A DNA stretch of 64,000 bases. Source: Ignelater luminosus. Lineage: Eukaryota > Arthropoda > Insecta > Coleoptera > Elateridae. A model generated the notes under the pieces. That model worked only from the letters and a program-made list of their open reading frames with translations, did no database searches and was not told the origin of the DNA. Shown in pieces: positions 23,001-35,769 of this stretch. The DNA lies in NCBI GenBank assembly GCA_011009095.1, contig VTPC01000399.1, positions 10,425-74,424 of the forward strand, read 5' to 3'. The position numbers were made by a program, and so were the translations under genes. Position 1 is the stretch's first letter. Each line of letters opens with the position of its first letter.

Positions 23001-24560
23001 AGTTTTATTGTTGCGTCAGCTTGATATCTGTATAATGATATAAAATTGTAACTTGGAATTTAAAGAATTAATTTAATGGTTTTATTTATATAAATTTTAT
23101 TATCTCTATTGAAAATTAAGAAGTTTTTCCTACTATGAAAATGAAAATATACAGAAAAATTTGTTTATTTACGTTTTAAATTCCACGCGTAAATTATAAT
23201 TTTATAACAGGCAGAATAAGTTAATTTTCAGTGATGTTTAATTAATTCTCTTCTCTTTGAGATTATTTGCCACAAGTTTACAATTAGTTTCTCTATGCAA
23301 ACAATACAAGCACGAAAATGCGACTGGATTAAAGTGCGTGCGCGTATGTAAAAGGATGAAGCTTTTTGTATCATTTATTATCAGAGTGAAACCATTTAAA
23401 ACAAAATAAAATGAATAAAGTGAAATCTTACTTTTGATAATTTAAAGTTGTTGCCATACCTAAAGTGAAGTTAGATTGAATAAGAAAATATTTCTGATAC
23501 TGATATCAAAATGTTTTCATTAGATATAGTCTGAGATGAACATTACAAGGATTCCTTCGAGAATAATGCTTTAAAGTCGACATGGCATTAATGCAAGGTT
23601 TTTGCAAAATTAGCTAACAATTCCCAGTTATACTAACCACTTTGCGATCGCCAATCACGATACCACCTCGCGCTAAGCACTCATCTCTTATTAAACTTCT
23701 TAAACCAAGCCCGTCTTAACCAGTGATTGGGCTTCGCCTTGCCTGTCAACCTCAACTTTGTGGTATCTTGAGAAAAATTCTTTTTTGAAATAACTGCTTA
23801 TTGACTTACTATCATTCAATAAAGGGCGAATTTACTGTCTAGAAACTACAGTTCTATCGACATGAGGCGATCAAAAGCCTTTTTAGCTTCGTTCATTTAT
23901 CATAAAAATATTAGTGGAAGTAGATTTGGATTTCTTTCGAGTGACGACTCAGGCGCACAACTGCCATTTATGTTGTAGATCATATCTTTGGTAATTTCCA
24001 TATTTTATCGAATTTTATCAAAGCAAATAAACTAAACTGAATCAAGAACTGAAACATGGTTATCTTACTAGATATTCTATTTGTTCTTTTATTTTTCTTG
24101 TCATTTTTGTTGGTCTTTGTATTCGTTTTTTCATTTCTTTGCTTATTATTACTATTTACTATAAACTATGATTACAAAAGTTCTATTTACATTAATTTTC
24201 TTAAATCTGTGCGCTAGACCAAATGATTCCAAAGTGATGGCCAAAGCCAAAGAGTCTCAATAATTATCATAATCAATCATTACCTTCGAAAGCACCTTTT
24301 TCAAGATAACACGAGGTGTGACAGTTCTACGAAAAACTTTTTCTTCTTTTGATATCTTCAAAACGACGCAAAATATCGAGATGAACTTTTCCATGAGATT
24401 TGCTATAGAGAATTTTGTGCAGTCAATGTACTTACCAAATACGGAAAGCCCATAGATCGTTTAAAAATTTGTACAGTCATTAGCAAAAATGCCAATTTCA
24501 ATTTTTTGTGAAATAAATACTTTGCATTCAATGAGATTTCGTTAAATCTTTCAACTTTGC
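20031..24560. other. No gene recognised (inside large inverted repeat)
   Basis: AT-rich. Frames at 20054-20260 and 20774-20980 have no known motif. A GC-richer patch lies at 23630-23760. It has a tRNA A-box-like string on the minus strand but no B box. Confidence 0.5.
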
Positions 24561-24737
24561 ATCCAACCGTTGTAAACAGAGTTCGGCCTCGCCCTGAAAA
24601 CAGGAAAAATCTGGAAAAGTCAGGGAAAGAGTTTAGTAGAGTACAAGTCATGGAATTAGGAAAATATAAATAAAACCAGGGAATTTAATGATTTTGTCTG
24701 CAATTTCTAGAAAAAGCAAAAAATCTGACGTCGTCAA

Positions 24738-24899
24738 CAGGGCCAGCTCAAGACGTTAGGCGTCTTAGGATACTCCGCATGTTATCTTTGTAGCCCTAGG
24801 AGGGGACCCACATGTTTGGTTTGGAACGCGAGGAGGATCCCCATGTCTGTTTCGGAGCCCCCGGAGAGATCCCCCATGACATGCTCTGAGCTGGCTTTG
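24738..24899. mobile_element. 162-bp hAT-type MITE
   Basis: The left end CAGGGCCAGCTCAAG is matched by the right end, whose reverse complement is CAAAGCCAGCTCAGA (two mismatches in the first 13). The flanking 8-mers GTCGTCAA (24730-24737) and ATCGCCAA (24900-24907) agree at 6 of 8, as expected of an old 8-bp hAT target duplication. The interior is GC-rich and non-coding, and a minus-strand frame at 24765-25025 crosses it. Confidence 0.7.
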
Positions 24900-25034
24900 A
24901 TCGCCAATAAAAACGGGATGGTTCTTGAGATGATTTTTGCTAAACTTTTTAAAATTTAGAAAATAATCCAACAGCATACGTTTGTATTCCGATTGTTTCG
25001 CCCAAGGTGCTAAACTGAACGCCATGGTACAAAT

Positions 25035-25310
25035 TTGGCGGTAACAATGCGCATATCTGGCAAAAGTTCCCTCGGACGAAAGATGAACTTCCGGATGAAT
25101 GCCAAGAAAAGTCGTCTCGCGGCAAGTGAATTCGAACGGTTTTGGATAAAAAATATCCGTCCGGACATGAAATCGAAACCGACCCCAGATGGTGGAAAAG
25201 AATTAATAATAGAACGTTTTTATGCTTTCTGTATGCTTCTGATTGGTTCTGACAACGTGCTTCATTATTATCAAAACGATATTGTTCGCTTTCAATTTTT
25301 TAATGTCTAG
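25035..25310 (+). CDS. Unrecognised open frame, 91 codons
   Basis: GC-richer than its surroundings up to about 25270, with a basic, exon-like protein: MRISGKSSLGRKMNFRMNAK, SRLAASEFERFWIKNIRP, then KPTPDGGKELIIERFY. A GTG start was used; an internal ATG follows three codons later. No family is recognised. It lies inside the tentative element 24581-25710, so it could be a captured exon or transposase debris. Confidence in it being a real gene is low. Confidence 0.2.
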   Translation: MAVTMRISGKSSLGRKMNFRMNAKKSRLAASEFERFWIKNIRPDMKSKPTPDGGKELIIERFYAFCMLLIGSDNVLHYYQNDIVRFQFFNV

Positions 25311-25710
25311 TAGACGTCACAACGATCGTTCTTTTTTTAAATAGCTACTACTTTGGTTTTATTTTAATAGTTAATTACCTCAAAAACTGTATAATAAATA
25401 TTGAGGCTAACTTTGAATCCTGTAAAAGTAAGAATCACAGCAGGTAAAACAAGTGTCCTGTTTTTTCTTTAATGATGACATGACAGTAGCTAACCAGTTT
25501 GTATGTCGTTACGAGACTTGTGACGTTCAAACGAAGCTTTTACTAATATTATTTCTGTGCAAGACGGATCATTGCATATGAGACAAGTCCCGGTTGCGCA
25601 TCGGTCTTTGAATATAGTAATAGATTAGAATAGATACATGGAGTTTTCAGGAGAATTTCATGGAAATCTTGAAAAAGGCAGGGATTTGATTTGAAATGTA
25701 GAGTCCGAAC

Positions 25711-25939
25711 CTTGGTAAACAATGCAGCTAGCTGCTAACTAGGTATCTTATGATATATGCAAAGATTACGGTGTTTGGACTCGCTACATTAAGTTTGGGC
25801 CTTTTATTAGAGATATTGTTTTGTCGCATAGGCTTCAAACCGCAGTTTCCTTGAACCTTGCGGCTTCACCTATTATGATCATTTCACCGCCAATAGAGTT
25901 TAGGCAAACCTGAGGTTTTCGAAGTATTATTAACGCGCA
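25711..25939. other. No gene recognised
   Basis: Short AT-rich spacer before the right arm of the large inverted repeat. Confidence 0.5.
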
Positions 25940-27060
25940 ACTCATCAAGTTCTTTTCAGATTTCTCCGCGTGAAAAATCTGAGTCTTGAAATCGAACCGT
26001 TAACCATTGGGTTCTGAAATGTTTGAATTAATGAAGAAATTTGTACTCAGCTAACTGCTTAGAGCAGTTTTTATTTATTTGGTCGCCAGAATTCTAAATT
26101 TTAAAACCTGATTTGTTAGAAAGAGTGTTATCACTCAAGTTAGTTTTGTCACCTTCTAGGGCAATATTCTATATGACGAAAAAAATCATGAGTTTATTAA
26201 AAGTATGCGAGTCCAGACCGGAACGATTCCCATCAGTAAAATGTCTTCTTCAGCTTTTCTAGATACACTGGGCTTTTCGTAGTGATTAGGTCAGTCGGGG
26301 TTTTCGAAATAGCCTTTTTCTGATTGATTTTCGAATCGACAGAGTTTCATTCTAGCTACTGCAAGAAGCTTTTATTACTCCAAATAAAATGCGTGCTTTG
26401 GTCTTTCATTCTAATAAGTTGAAGCATCAACAAAGATTGACGTTGGTTAATAAACTCAGCAAATTATAAATATGATTGTGACGAGCTCAGTAATTAAAAT
26501 CCGCCCGCATCGTCAAACTTTAAAAAATAGCAGAAGTTTTTTAAAATGATGGTTGGAACCACGTGTTGCTTTATAGTGAGACAAAGGAAAAAGTGGTCCC
26601 CACCGGCTATAAAAGATGATGGTGCTACATATTGATAACAAGATCGGAGCGAGGAAAACAAAATGGTCTGATTTAAATTAGCGAATTAATCATAGGAGAG
26701 ATTAGAGATCTTTAAAAATCTCTTTTGGGCGATATTTCATAGAAGTACCGTAGCATCGTTACAGTGCGTTCTTTCAGTAAGTAGCTGTGAAGCTTCAGGC
26801 TATTCTTTCTGAGGATTGGATGTTTTGAGGACTTTTATGTCAATAATATTCTTCAGGGCGTCTCCGCTGATATTTTTTGATGGTTCAGGTCGGACTTTTC
26901 TGGCCAATCGAACTATTCGGATTATAACGAAAATATGAATTAGTGTGTTTGGGCTTCATCCAGCATTTAATTAATTAAATATTTTAGTTGGGTTAGGCTT
27001 TAAAATTTCGACTCCTACCGATCTAGCGCAGTGTCACCGTGAAGTGGAAAAGTCTTAATT
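25940..27060 (-). repeat. Right arm of large diverged inverted repeat
   Basis: Reverse-complement partner of 18896-20030, about 5.9 kb away. The homology fades near 25940 on the inner side and near 27055 on the outer side, so both arms are about 1.1 kb. Substitutions and small indels are spread throughout, so the arms are old. No open frame of note. Confidence 0.85.
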
Positions 27061-29640
27061 ATTTAATCAAAAACTGTAATTACTTCTAATATTTTCTTTT
27101 ATTACCTAGATCATTTTCCAACGTTACACATTTTTTGTCTAAGCTAAATAAAATAAATTTTATTTGATCATCTGAATATTAAGAAAAATGGGCCAAACTA
27201 GACCATAATCAAAATAGGTTGAGGTTAGATTATATAAGAGGATTTATAATTTGAACGACACTTCTGTGGTTAAGATAGTTAAATAAACAGAAAATTACAA
27301 ACTAAAATATTTTGTCAAGTCTCACTTCATTTTTCAAACATTTAATTTAGTTAGCAAAATGATTAATAATAATGATAATAAAATACGAGCGTTCATTCCT
27401 GTTGCTAATATTTGACTGAGAGAGATTGTGCCGAAATTATACTGTTAGTTCCAAGAATAGTTACAGTTTCCATAATAATCTCTAAATAGAATTTACTGAA
27501 AGCTCAGTAAAGCCTGTTAAAATATCTAAATCAAGTCATCTAGTACTCTTATTTTTTTCTGTGGAATTTAAATAGAAACGAGTTGATGTGGATTATTTGT
27601 TAAACAGCGAAAACTGTCTTTATACATGATTGGATTACTCCATATAGTTTATCAAGTAAATGCGAGAAAATCTAATTATGAGATCCCAACCGAGTTGTTC
27701 TAACTTAACAAATATCACAATACTACACGCAAGAAAACATTCACAAAAATACAAACACAACTCTCTAGTATATTATAAATATAACTCCGAGTCAGTTTAG
27801 GATAGGAAAGATAATCCCTTTCCAGTTTCCTACCTACATTTTCCATGAAAGACGAGAGATAAACGCGTTGGCTTTCGACGACAAAAGTAACGTTTCTGTT
27901 GACACTAGAAGACAAACGAATAATATGTTTGCGTTAAAAACCCAAGTTTGAAGGAACAAGGAAAAACCACCAAACATTATAGCTCTCGATAAACTATTTA
28001 TGTGGCGATTTGTTCTTGAGAGAAAATCCTCGAAAAATGGAAAAATTCTATGATGATGCAATATTGCTACGTTTTTATTTATTTTATCGATTTATTTGCT
28101 ATTGTAGATGTTTAAGGTTGTTTTAACGGATTCTTTTATTTTAGTTTTTCAGTAGAATCGGAATTTTGCTTGATTGTTGCAATATTTTGCAAAGACCGAT
28201 GCGACGGCTAAATGTAGCGTAGAAACAAAGTTTGTTCGATGTGTGAAACACGCGCAAATGGAGATTAACTGAGGAAATGTTATCGTTGTATTTACTGAAA
28301 GAAAAACTAGTGATAATAAAGCAATTAATTTTATAATAAGATATAAATGACAAAAAAAATCCTGCAATCGATGATCTTTTTGATATTTTGCAGATTAGAA
28401 ATTTGTTAATTTAAGAATCATTTTTTATAGGAATAAGGAAGTCTAGAGAAGACAAAGCTAATAAGCTAATAAACTTAAAGTTTTATTAGAAAAAGCTAAT
28501 TGACAAGCAATTAAAGCAAATATTTATAATAATTATTATTAAGCTGTAAAACTGTTCTTGTATCCCGTTATAAACGATTTTCTAGGTATAATAATATTTA
28601 AATCTCATATTTATTCAATTTCTTAAACAATTTCCTGTTTTTTCTTTTATATACATGTAACATGAAAATCTTTTTTATCCAATTTGTTTGTATAGAAACC
28701 TTTCCTTTCGGTTTGCTTTATGTATTGGCAACAATAAAGAAATGATCGTTGTGAAGTTAAGAAGCTGAATCTACATATAGTTAGGTAGTATATGCCGGTT
28801 TTTTTTATTATGTCAAAATATACATTTTTCTTCCCTTATATATAAAGTGCTACTAATTAACACGTGTGTACTTATATGTAATTTTAAATTAGAGAAGTTT
28901 TAAAATAAATTTTCTGTTTCCTGTAGAATGTATAAAAAGCTTTCCTGAGAGTGGCCGTTATAATTTTTATTTAATTCTTAATTGTGTGTGTTTTTTTAAT
29001 TGCCTGGAATGATATAAAAGGTGTGTATAGGATGTTGTCTACATACAGGAATTTTTCGTCATAAATAGGTTTTAAATCAAAATGAAGGAAAACAAAGCAA
29101 AATGATACATTTATATAGCTTAAAACAGGAAATAATTTTTGTACAACTCATATACACCTTGTTAGCAAAAAATATTATTATATCCTTTGTACCAATTTTA
29201 AAACCTTTTATCTACTACAAAATATAATTGGGTAGAATTATAAAAGTGAATGGGGATATGCCGGTATAAAGTTCTTTGGGCTTGGATGAATTCCAAATCT
29301 GCTATTTTGTGTTAATTCGGAAACCGAAGGTTTATATAGGAATCAAATGCAATCGTTCACGATCTATTTGTTACGTACATTTATTTTTGAAGTATTCCTT
29401 ATCTTTCCGAACTGTCCAATTCGTTTAGGAGCTTCTCTTTTTCCGTCTGTACGAGATGATATTCGTAGCGTAAAAAGTAAAAATATGCAGCGTCGAAATT
29501 TCCATCATAAAAATACATTCTTTGTAACTTAAAGAAAAATAAATTCGAATAAGGAAAGAAAAATGGGATTCCTTTTATTATGAATATGATTGAAGTACAA
29601 GCATTCTGTCAGCGCCATCTCTATCATCAAACGAGTCAGC
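27061..29640. other. No gene recognised
   Basis: AT-rich. Frames at 27715-28061 and 28141-28367 (minus) and 29347-29532 (plus) have no known motif. Confidence 0.5.
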
Positions 29641-29649
29641 GACTCAGGC

Positions 29650-29716
29650 AATAAATATTTTCTAATCGTCGCCTAATATTTAGGTACTTTTTGGCGCCCA
29701 ACTTGGGACCTCGAAA
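29650..29716 (+). mobile_element. LTR retrotransposon remnant: tRNA-Lys primer binding site
   Basis: TGGCGCCCAACTTGGGAC at 29692-29709, continuing CTCGAA, matches the complement of the 3' end of tRNA-Lys with few differences over ~24 nt. That is the usual primer binding site just after the 5' LTR of many Gypsy-type elements. An AATAAA signal (29650-29655) lies ~40 bp upstream, where an LTR 3' end would carry it. The LTR start was not located and no gag follows, so only a stub remains. The match is seen; the LTR reading is an inference. Confidence 0.5.
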
Positions 29717-30110
29717 GTTATTTCTAGTTAATAGTATTTGAGAATGTACTTTTCAAACTGTACCGTATTTTTTGTCAAGTTCAATTGGTTTTCAACTATT
29801 GAAATTGTTATTGAAATGTTACAGTAACGGTGATGCAAAAATGTGGGCGTTATAGCTTTTGTAGGTGTTATCGCAGGCACAGCTACTACTAGTGACGGCT
29901 AATATGCGAAAGGTTACTCACTTATAGACTCGCCTTGCACAACCAAATCTTATACTATCAAGCTTTTGTAGGTATATTACGTCATTGAAAAAATTTGTTA
30001 AGATCAGAAGGAAAAGTTCTACAAATCAGAAATTTAATTTAATGCTATTAGTAGTGTTGGCTTGCAAAAATATGAGGGGAAGCAACTTTTGTATAGCTAT
30101 AAATCACAGG

Positions 30111-30353
30111 CAGGACCGGCTGAAGAGCCGGGTTTGCGGGGCAACTGCCCAGGGCCCCGCACCTTGAGAGAAAAATAATTAATTCTTTGTATCAGTATGT
30201 TCAGAACAAATAAAATTTCAAATTGTTTCTAAATATTAAAAAAAAAACAAATTAGACTATGTCTGAAAAAGGAGTGTTCCTATTCCTTTTTTATTTTAAG
30301 GGCTCTGCAAAATTTTGCTGCCCTGGGCCCCGCAAAACGTCTAACCGGCCTTG
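30111..30353. mobile_element. 243-bp hAT-type MITE with perfect 8-bp target duplication
   Basis: The left end begins CAGGACCGGCTGAAG. The right end read inward is CAAGGCCGGTTAG, an imperfect inverted repeat. GC-rich subterminal blocks mirror each other: TGCGGGGCAACTGCCCAGGG near the left, and CCCTGGGCCCCGCAAAA near the right. Exact ATCACAGG copies flank it at 30103-30110 and 30354-30361. The 8-bp duplication identifies the hAT superfamily. The interior is AT-rich and non-coding. Confidence 0.93.
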
Positions 30354-30361
30354 ATCACAGG

Positions 30362-33300
30362 CGTCTTATGCAACACAACTGAAACGAAAAGGTTCCGCAG
30401 ACCTATACTATAGCGTGTAATAATATAGAAGTTATGGGATATGCAATCTGCTATTACTAAGACTAACGATACTGGATTGTTTTTGTTTAGATATTTTACT
30501 CAAATTCACAGTACTTTCTGGTAAAAAGTCTTAAACTACTAAAGATCAGCTATGGAATAGTTTAGCTAATTTGCAAGTTGATATTCAGAAGAAGATTCAA
30601 AGCACCACCATACTTTTTAATTCTGAAGCTGAAGATATCCCAAAAGTGTTTTTTGAGACTGTTCAGTAAAGATATTTGAATATATTTTAGCACTTGGAAT
30701 CTAAACCTCTTGAGGTGCAAAAAGAGTTATGAAGAAGCACAATCACAGACAGTATTGCCCTTTAAAAAAAGAGCACCTAAGCTCGACTACCATAGACACA
30801 ATATCGATTGAAAAAGAATATCTAGAAGCTTGTAGCTTTTGGGAAAGCCATGCTCGAAAGGCCAAAGCATGGTCCTGTAAATGATACATTTTTATCTGCT
30901 CATGGTTAGTAATGAAGAGAATTGTCTATCGGATCGGAAAACTGAAGGAATCCACCTATAAACAGATTGAAAGACAAAGACAGTTTTCAAACAATAATAA
31001 TAAGTAATGTAACACAAGGTACTGAACTTTCTTAACCTTGGCATAGGTTCATCAGGGGTGTTGAATATTGTATTTGACAGTCGACTTGTGTTTTATAAAA
31101 TAATGCTTTTTGTTGATAATATTGGGACCGTTAGCTAACACTTTTCTTTATACAAAGCTACTGCAGATATGACTTCAGGACAGGGCCTTCTCAAAGCTTG
31201 CAGTTTTGCAGACGTGGAAAAGCAGCAGCCGAAGATATGTTTCCCTTATTAAATCGTTCATAACAAATGCAACCGTACTATCCAGAATCATTGATGAATG
31301 AGCACAACGCGGTGACTTGTTTTGGATTCGTTCTGGACCCAAAAAGATGGAAAAGGAATCAAGATTTCGTTCCACCTCCGAGCAAAAAAATACTAGACTG
31401 CTTTGGACTACCCATTCAGTTGCTTTAGATTGCAGAAATTGTTTGCTAAGTTTTGCCTAAAATATCTTTTTTCATACGTTACCATCAAGATCATTACATA
31501 TTTTTCTTTGACATAGAATCTGCTTTTATCATCTAGGAAAATCATTATTCTACTAATTCTTTCATTCTTTCTTGACATTTAGGTATTATAAACTGTTTTC
31601 CTTTGTGTGCCAAAACGAATATCGCTTTGCGTAGTTAGTTCTTACAACAAAGAAACTCGATGAAAAGATACAGCAAAAGTTGAATTTCTGAGTCGGGACA
31701 GTTCCAAAAAATCAATTTACAAATTATTTTATTGTTAATTGCTCTGAAATTCAAATCTTTCTCAGTAGAATTTTTCCTTTTGAAGTTGTACATACAAAAT
31801 TGCAGTTTTATAAATTTCTCAATATCAAACTGTTTTGAATTCTTCAAATATTTCCATAACTCTTCTAAGTGTCACAAGGATTTTTACACTGATACTTCTT
31901 TGGCTTTTTTCCAAAATATATTGTCACACTTGTTCAATATTTTTCATTTAATTTCTTTCGTTGTCGAACTTCTAAAAATATCTGAAATTAGTTAACTTAC
32001 CTCATTAAATCATCTCCAATGCGTTTTACTGTCCTTAAAGATTGTTTTTAAATTAAATAAATCACTAAGATTCAGAAAAGAGTCTAAAAAGCGCAATCAA
32101 TCAATCTACAAAGTGTATTTTTTTTGTTTTGGTAAAAATAGTGTAGGACACTCTTTTAATTGACATATATGTTGAATTTTGTTTACTAACAATGTAATAA
32201 TATGACTGTACGCATATTTTTAAACCCGGTTTCACTCAGATCTAAAAATATGATGCAACCTATATTTATTTCTGGGAGGGATTTTCTTTTTTTTCTCATC
32301 TTTTTTTTCCTGGATTATTGTCATTATGTATTCTACACTTTTCCTTTTTTAAAGGCGATGTTTTCGTAACGTTGTTTTTTGAATATTATAAAGAAATTTT
32401 TAAACGCGTTAGATGAAATGCCAACTTGAAAATTAGCTTTTATTAAATTTGAGGAATAATATTGTGTGAATACCTTTAAAAGTAAAATTCGTGGAAGGAA
32501 AAAGACCTAATATAGCATTCTTTTGTAAATTGAGAAATATTGAATTTGATACTCTTCTTTTATTATTATTATAAAGTTGTGGAAATTGGTTTTACTTATA
32601 AATTATATTAAACGTGTTTATTTAGAATTTACTGATACCTCAATTTAAGAAGACGGAAGAGAAAAAGAATTTCACTTACAGTTTCGATCGATGCACAATC
32701 AAACGATCTCAAAGAAATTAGCAATTCAGTGTAAAAAGACTCAAAGTTAAAACTTCTCAGTAGAAGGCCAATGGGAATTAGTGGATAACATGTGAGGTTA
32801 GAAACAAAAAGAGGATAAGAGTGTAGGTATAAAGGCTTTGACATTAACATACCAAGACGGGAATGATAAAGAAGAAGTGGTCTTCTCAAGAACGTGCAGA
32901 CATGCTTTGCGGATCTCGTTGAATGTTACTTACCACAGTATATGTTGCAGATGGGAAAATCATACTGATAAGATTGAATTTAAATTGTGAAAGATGGTCG
33001 AAAAATAAATAACTGGATGGTCAAAATAATGGCCAATACATTTCATAACGTAAAAGTGTGAAAATTCCAACTTCTTGTTGTTATGGAGTGAACTCGGGGA
33101 TTAAAGAAACCAGAAAATACTCGTAGATAGTTATTAAGGTAGTGATTAAAACCTTTGCTAAGAGTTTTTTATGTTGCGATAGATTCTTGATTTAGGATTT
33201 CCAGAAGATCGGCTAATAACCGTCTAAAAATGACGATCCATGATCCTTTCGGAAAGTTTCATTTCTGAAAATTGAAATGAGTTTAATTCATACCAAGATT

Positions 33301-35760
33301 AGACAAGAATCGATTGCGGTTAATATATGGTTAACTATCTAAAGAGCCAGGGATATTTTATGTTTCCCATACGTTTTCGTATTATAATCAGGTAACCACA
33401 AATAACATTGATTGGTCTAATACAAGGTCTGTGTGGGCATTATCTAAGTTCTTATCATTCGGTACAGCCCCAAATTGCCAAAATAGGAATTTGGTATTGA
33501 ATGATTCTATGAAGAAAGTTCATCTCGCACAAGCAATATGCTTGCGATTAGTTTCAGATGTGTCTTTAAGATTAACTAACTTTGAGGTGTACTCCCATAG
33601 TTGCTTTGTTGTTCCAGTTTTTTATCAAATAAAAGTCTCACGCTTTTGGCGTCAATTCTGTTGATGCTATTCAAATGGATATGTTATGACTTGAGACCTC
33701 TATAAAAGAGTTTACTACAAATATGGCATGGGCCTTACCACTTGAAATTTGAGGAACTTGCAGGAAACTATGTCATTGCGCGTCATATCAGACCGTTCGG
33801 TTTTATTTTTCAGATTTTCAAGTTCCAGTTAAGTACTAAACATCTATTGGCAAGTTTAACTGAATTGCAGTATATAAATGCATAGATACTAAATATGTTG
33901 GCAACCACAAATAGATTTTAACTTTTCTAAAACTCATTAATTATTATCTTTGGAATTGCCAAAAAGTAATTTACAGATCGTACGTTAAAATATTACATTA
34001 CCTTTGTACAGGAATTAAAAAAAAAAAAGGAAACCATCAAAAACTCATATTTTTTATTTATCTCTTATTTCGAGTGAACTCTACCGTACGTTAATAGCCA
34101 TCAACCCATCTCTCGGCATTTTAACCCTTCAATCCTCACTAATCCAATCAAGCCAAGTTGTAAACCTCAACTAAAACTTTTAGTAGTATGCACATGGGGA
34201 CAAAAATAGAAAATTTCAAGTTAATACTGCCTACGTGTATTCAAAAATTTATGTTTTATACTTTTTATGTTGCCTCCATGACATAAACGAGACTAACATG
34301 TTTATTTTGTATCCGAAATTCTAGCAGCTGTTTGTAGCTGTTATACAGAAAATCTCTCGTGTCCTCTCTTTCCATTTTTTGTTGTGCGTACGATAGTACG
34401 TTTTAGACGCTTATATATATTGTTGTAACAAACTGTGTAAAGGTTTTCCTAATCGAAAATCGGTAAAAGCGTGGTAGCTGGCGGTATTCACGATTCAATT
34501 TCTTTATTCTGTCGAGCTTTAACATTTCTTAATTAAACTCTGGCAGCATATTTTTGTATTTTATTGGGGTATTTTAAGTTTAACTGTTAATGTGATTGAA
34601 AGTTTTGATTCGAAACTGAACTTATAAAATAAAGATCGAAAGAAATAACGAATTTGATATTTGACAAATTTTCTTATTTTCTTGTTATGTAAATTCTACA
34701 AATTTTAATAAAATAATTTACAAGAGCCTTGGTTGGTGAAAGCAAGTTTTTAAGTTTTAATAAGAAAACTTGCCAATTTTAAGTATTTAAACAAATTCAT
34801 ACCGCAAAAATGCAAACATATTTAAGTATTAATATTAAAAGGGGACATAATAATGTCAAAAATGAAATAAAAAAATCTCAAGTATGCACTTTATAATGTT
34901 TATTACAAGATTATGCACTTACTATTTATAATATGCATATTCATATATGCACCATTATTATGAAAATAGAAATAAACGATTAAAATCTTGACAGGGAAAA
35001 ATAACATGAAATAGTAGTACACTTTCGAATTGTTATTCGTGGTTGTGGTGTAGCAGGGGAAAAACGACGTTAATCGACTAAAATCGGTTAAATCTGTAAC
35101 AAATCGAATTTAATTGAATGCGCAATTATTTCAGTTCGCTGTTGTATACATAATTGAGATCTTTCCTTTTGGTTTGAGGGGAAATGATAATTCTTTTTTA
35201 TTATTAATCAGAAAATGAAAGTAAATAGTATCTGGTCGATAAAACGATTTTTGAATTCAGAGAATTATTAAATATTATTAATCAACATTTTTCACAAAAC
35301 GGACACAAACTTCAAAATTAGTCATTGAAAGTGATCATCAAACCAACAAGTTTCAAGTATAATGAGCTAACCTAATATTCAAAATGCCTTTTTGATATAT
35401 CTACATATTTTCGAGTTGAATAATAGACGAGACGATACAGAAGTTCATTCGAGAATGTTTCTGAAAACTACCAAGCATGGTTTATGTCCTACGGTAAATT
35501 TGATGTTTGCGGAATTCGGCCTAACAAGAATCTTAATAATTAAATATGCCTCTCTCTTCATTGGTAAATTATCAGACTTCCTTGTATTGTCTAAATATTA
35601 TTTCATAAAATCGAAAATGGATTTTGATATGCATCAAGTCGAACTGTTTGGAACGACATTCCACGCTCTTTGATATTTTCTTTTTGGTTCTTACTTTTTC
35701 CGGCAAAATTTTTGTTGGTTTGATTTTGAGGTCATTTCTGCCACCATTCTCAGAACATCT
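30362..35760. other. No gene recognised
   Basis: Mostly AT-rich. Frames such as 31175-31375 (minus), 31732-31995, 32629-32889 (minus), 33431-33664 and 35392-35673 show no known domain. The block 30540-31400 has a more coding-like texture on the plus strand but is full of stops; I could not assign it. Confidence 0.45.
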
Positions 35761-35769
35761 GTAGGAAAA

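Larger units (their letters stand above)
24581..25710. mobile_element. Possible composite DNA transposon with GTTCGG ends
   Basis: The left boundary GTTCGGCCTC (24581-24590) is inverted relative to GAGTCCGAAC (25701-25710). Both ends carry short repeats of an AAAGTCAGGGA-like word on the inner side (24613, 24676, 25677). Such subterminal words are common in insect non-autonomous DNA elements. The inverted match is short and imperfect and no target duplication was fixed, so the boundaries are tentative. It contains the hAT MITE at 24738-24899 and the open frame at 25035-25310. Confidence 0.35.

Noticed and set aside
23630..23760. tRNA-like A box on the minus strand
   Set aside because: No B box at a suitable distance and no stem pairing.
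24765..25025. 86-codon minus-strand frame with a Gly/Pro/Arg-rich end
   Set aside because: Its C-terminal half is simply the GC-rich hAT MITE read in frame; the remainder has no known motif.
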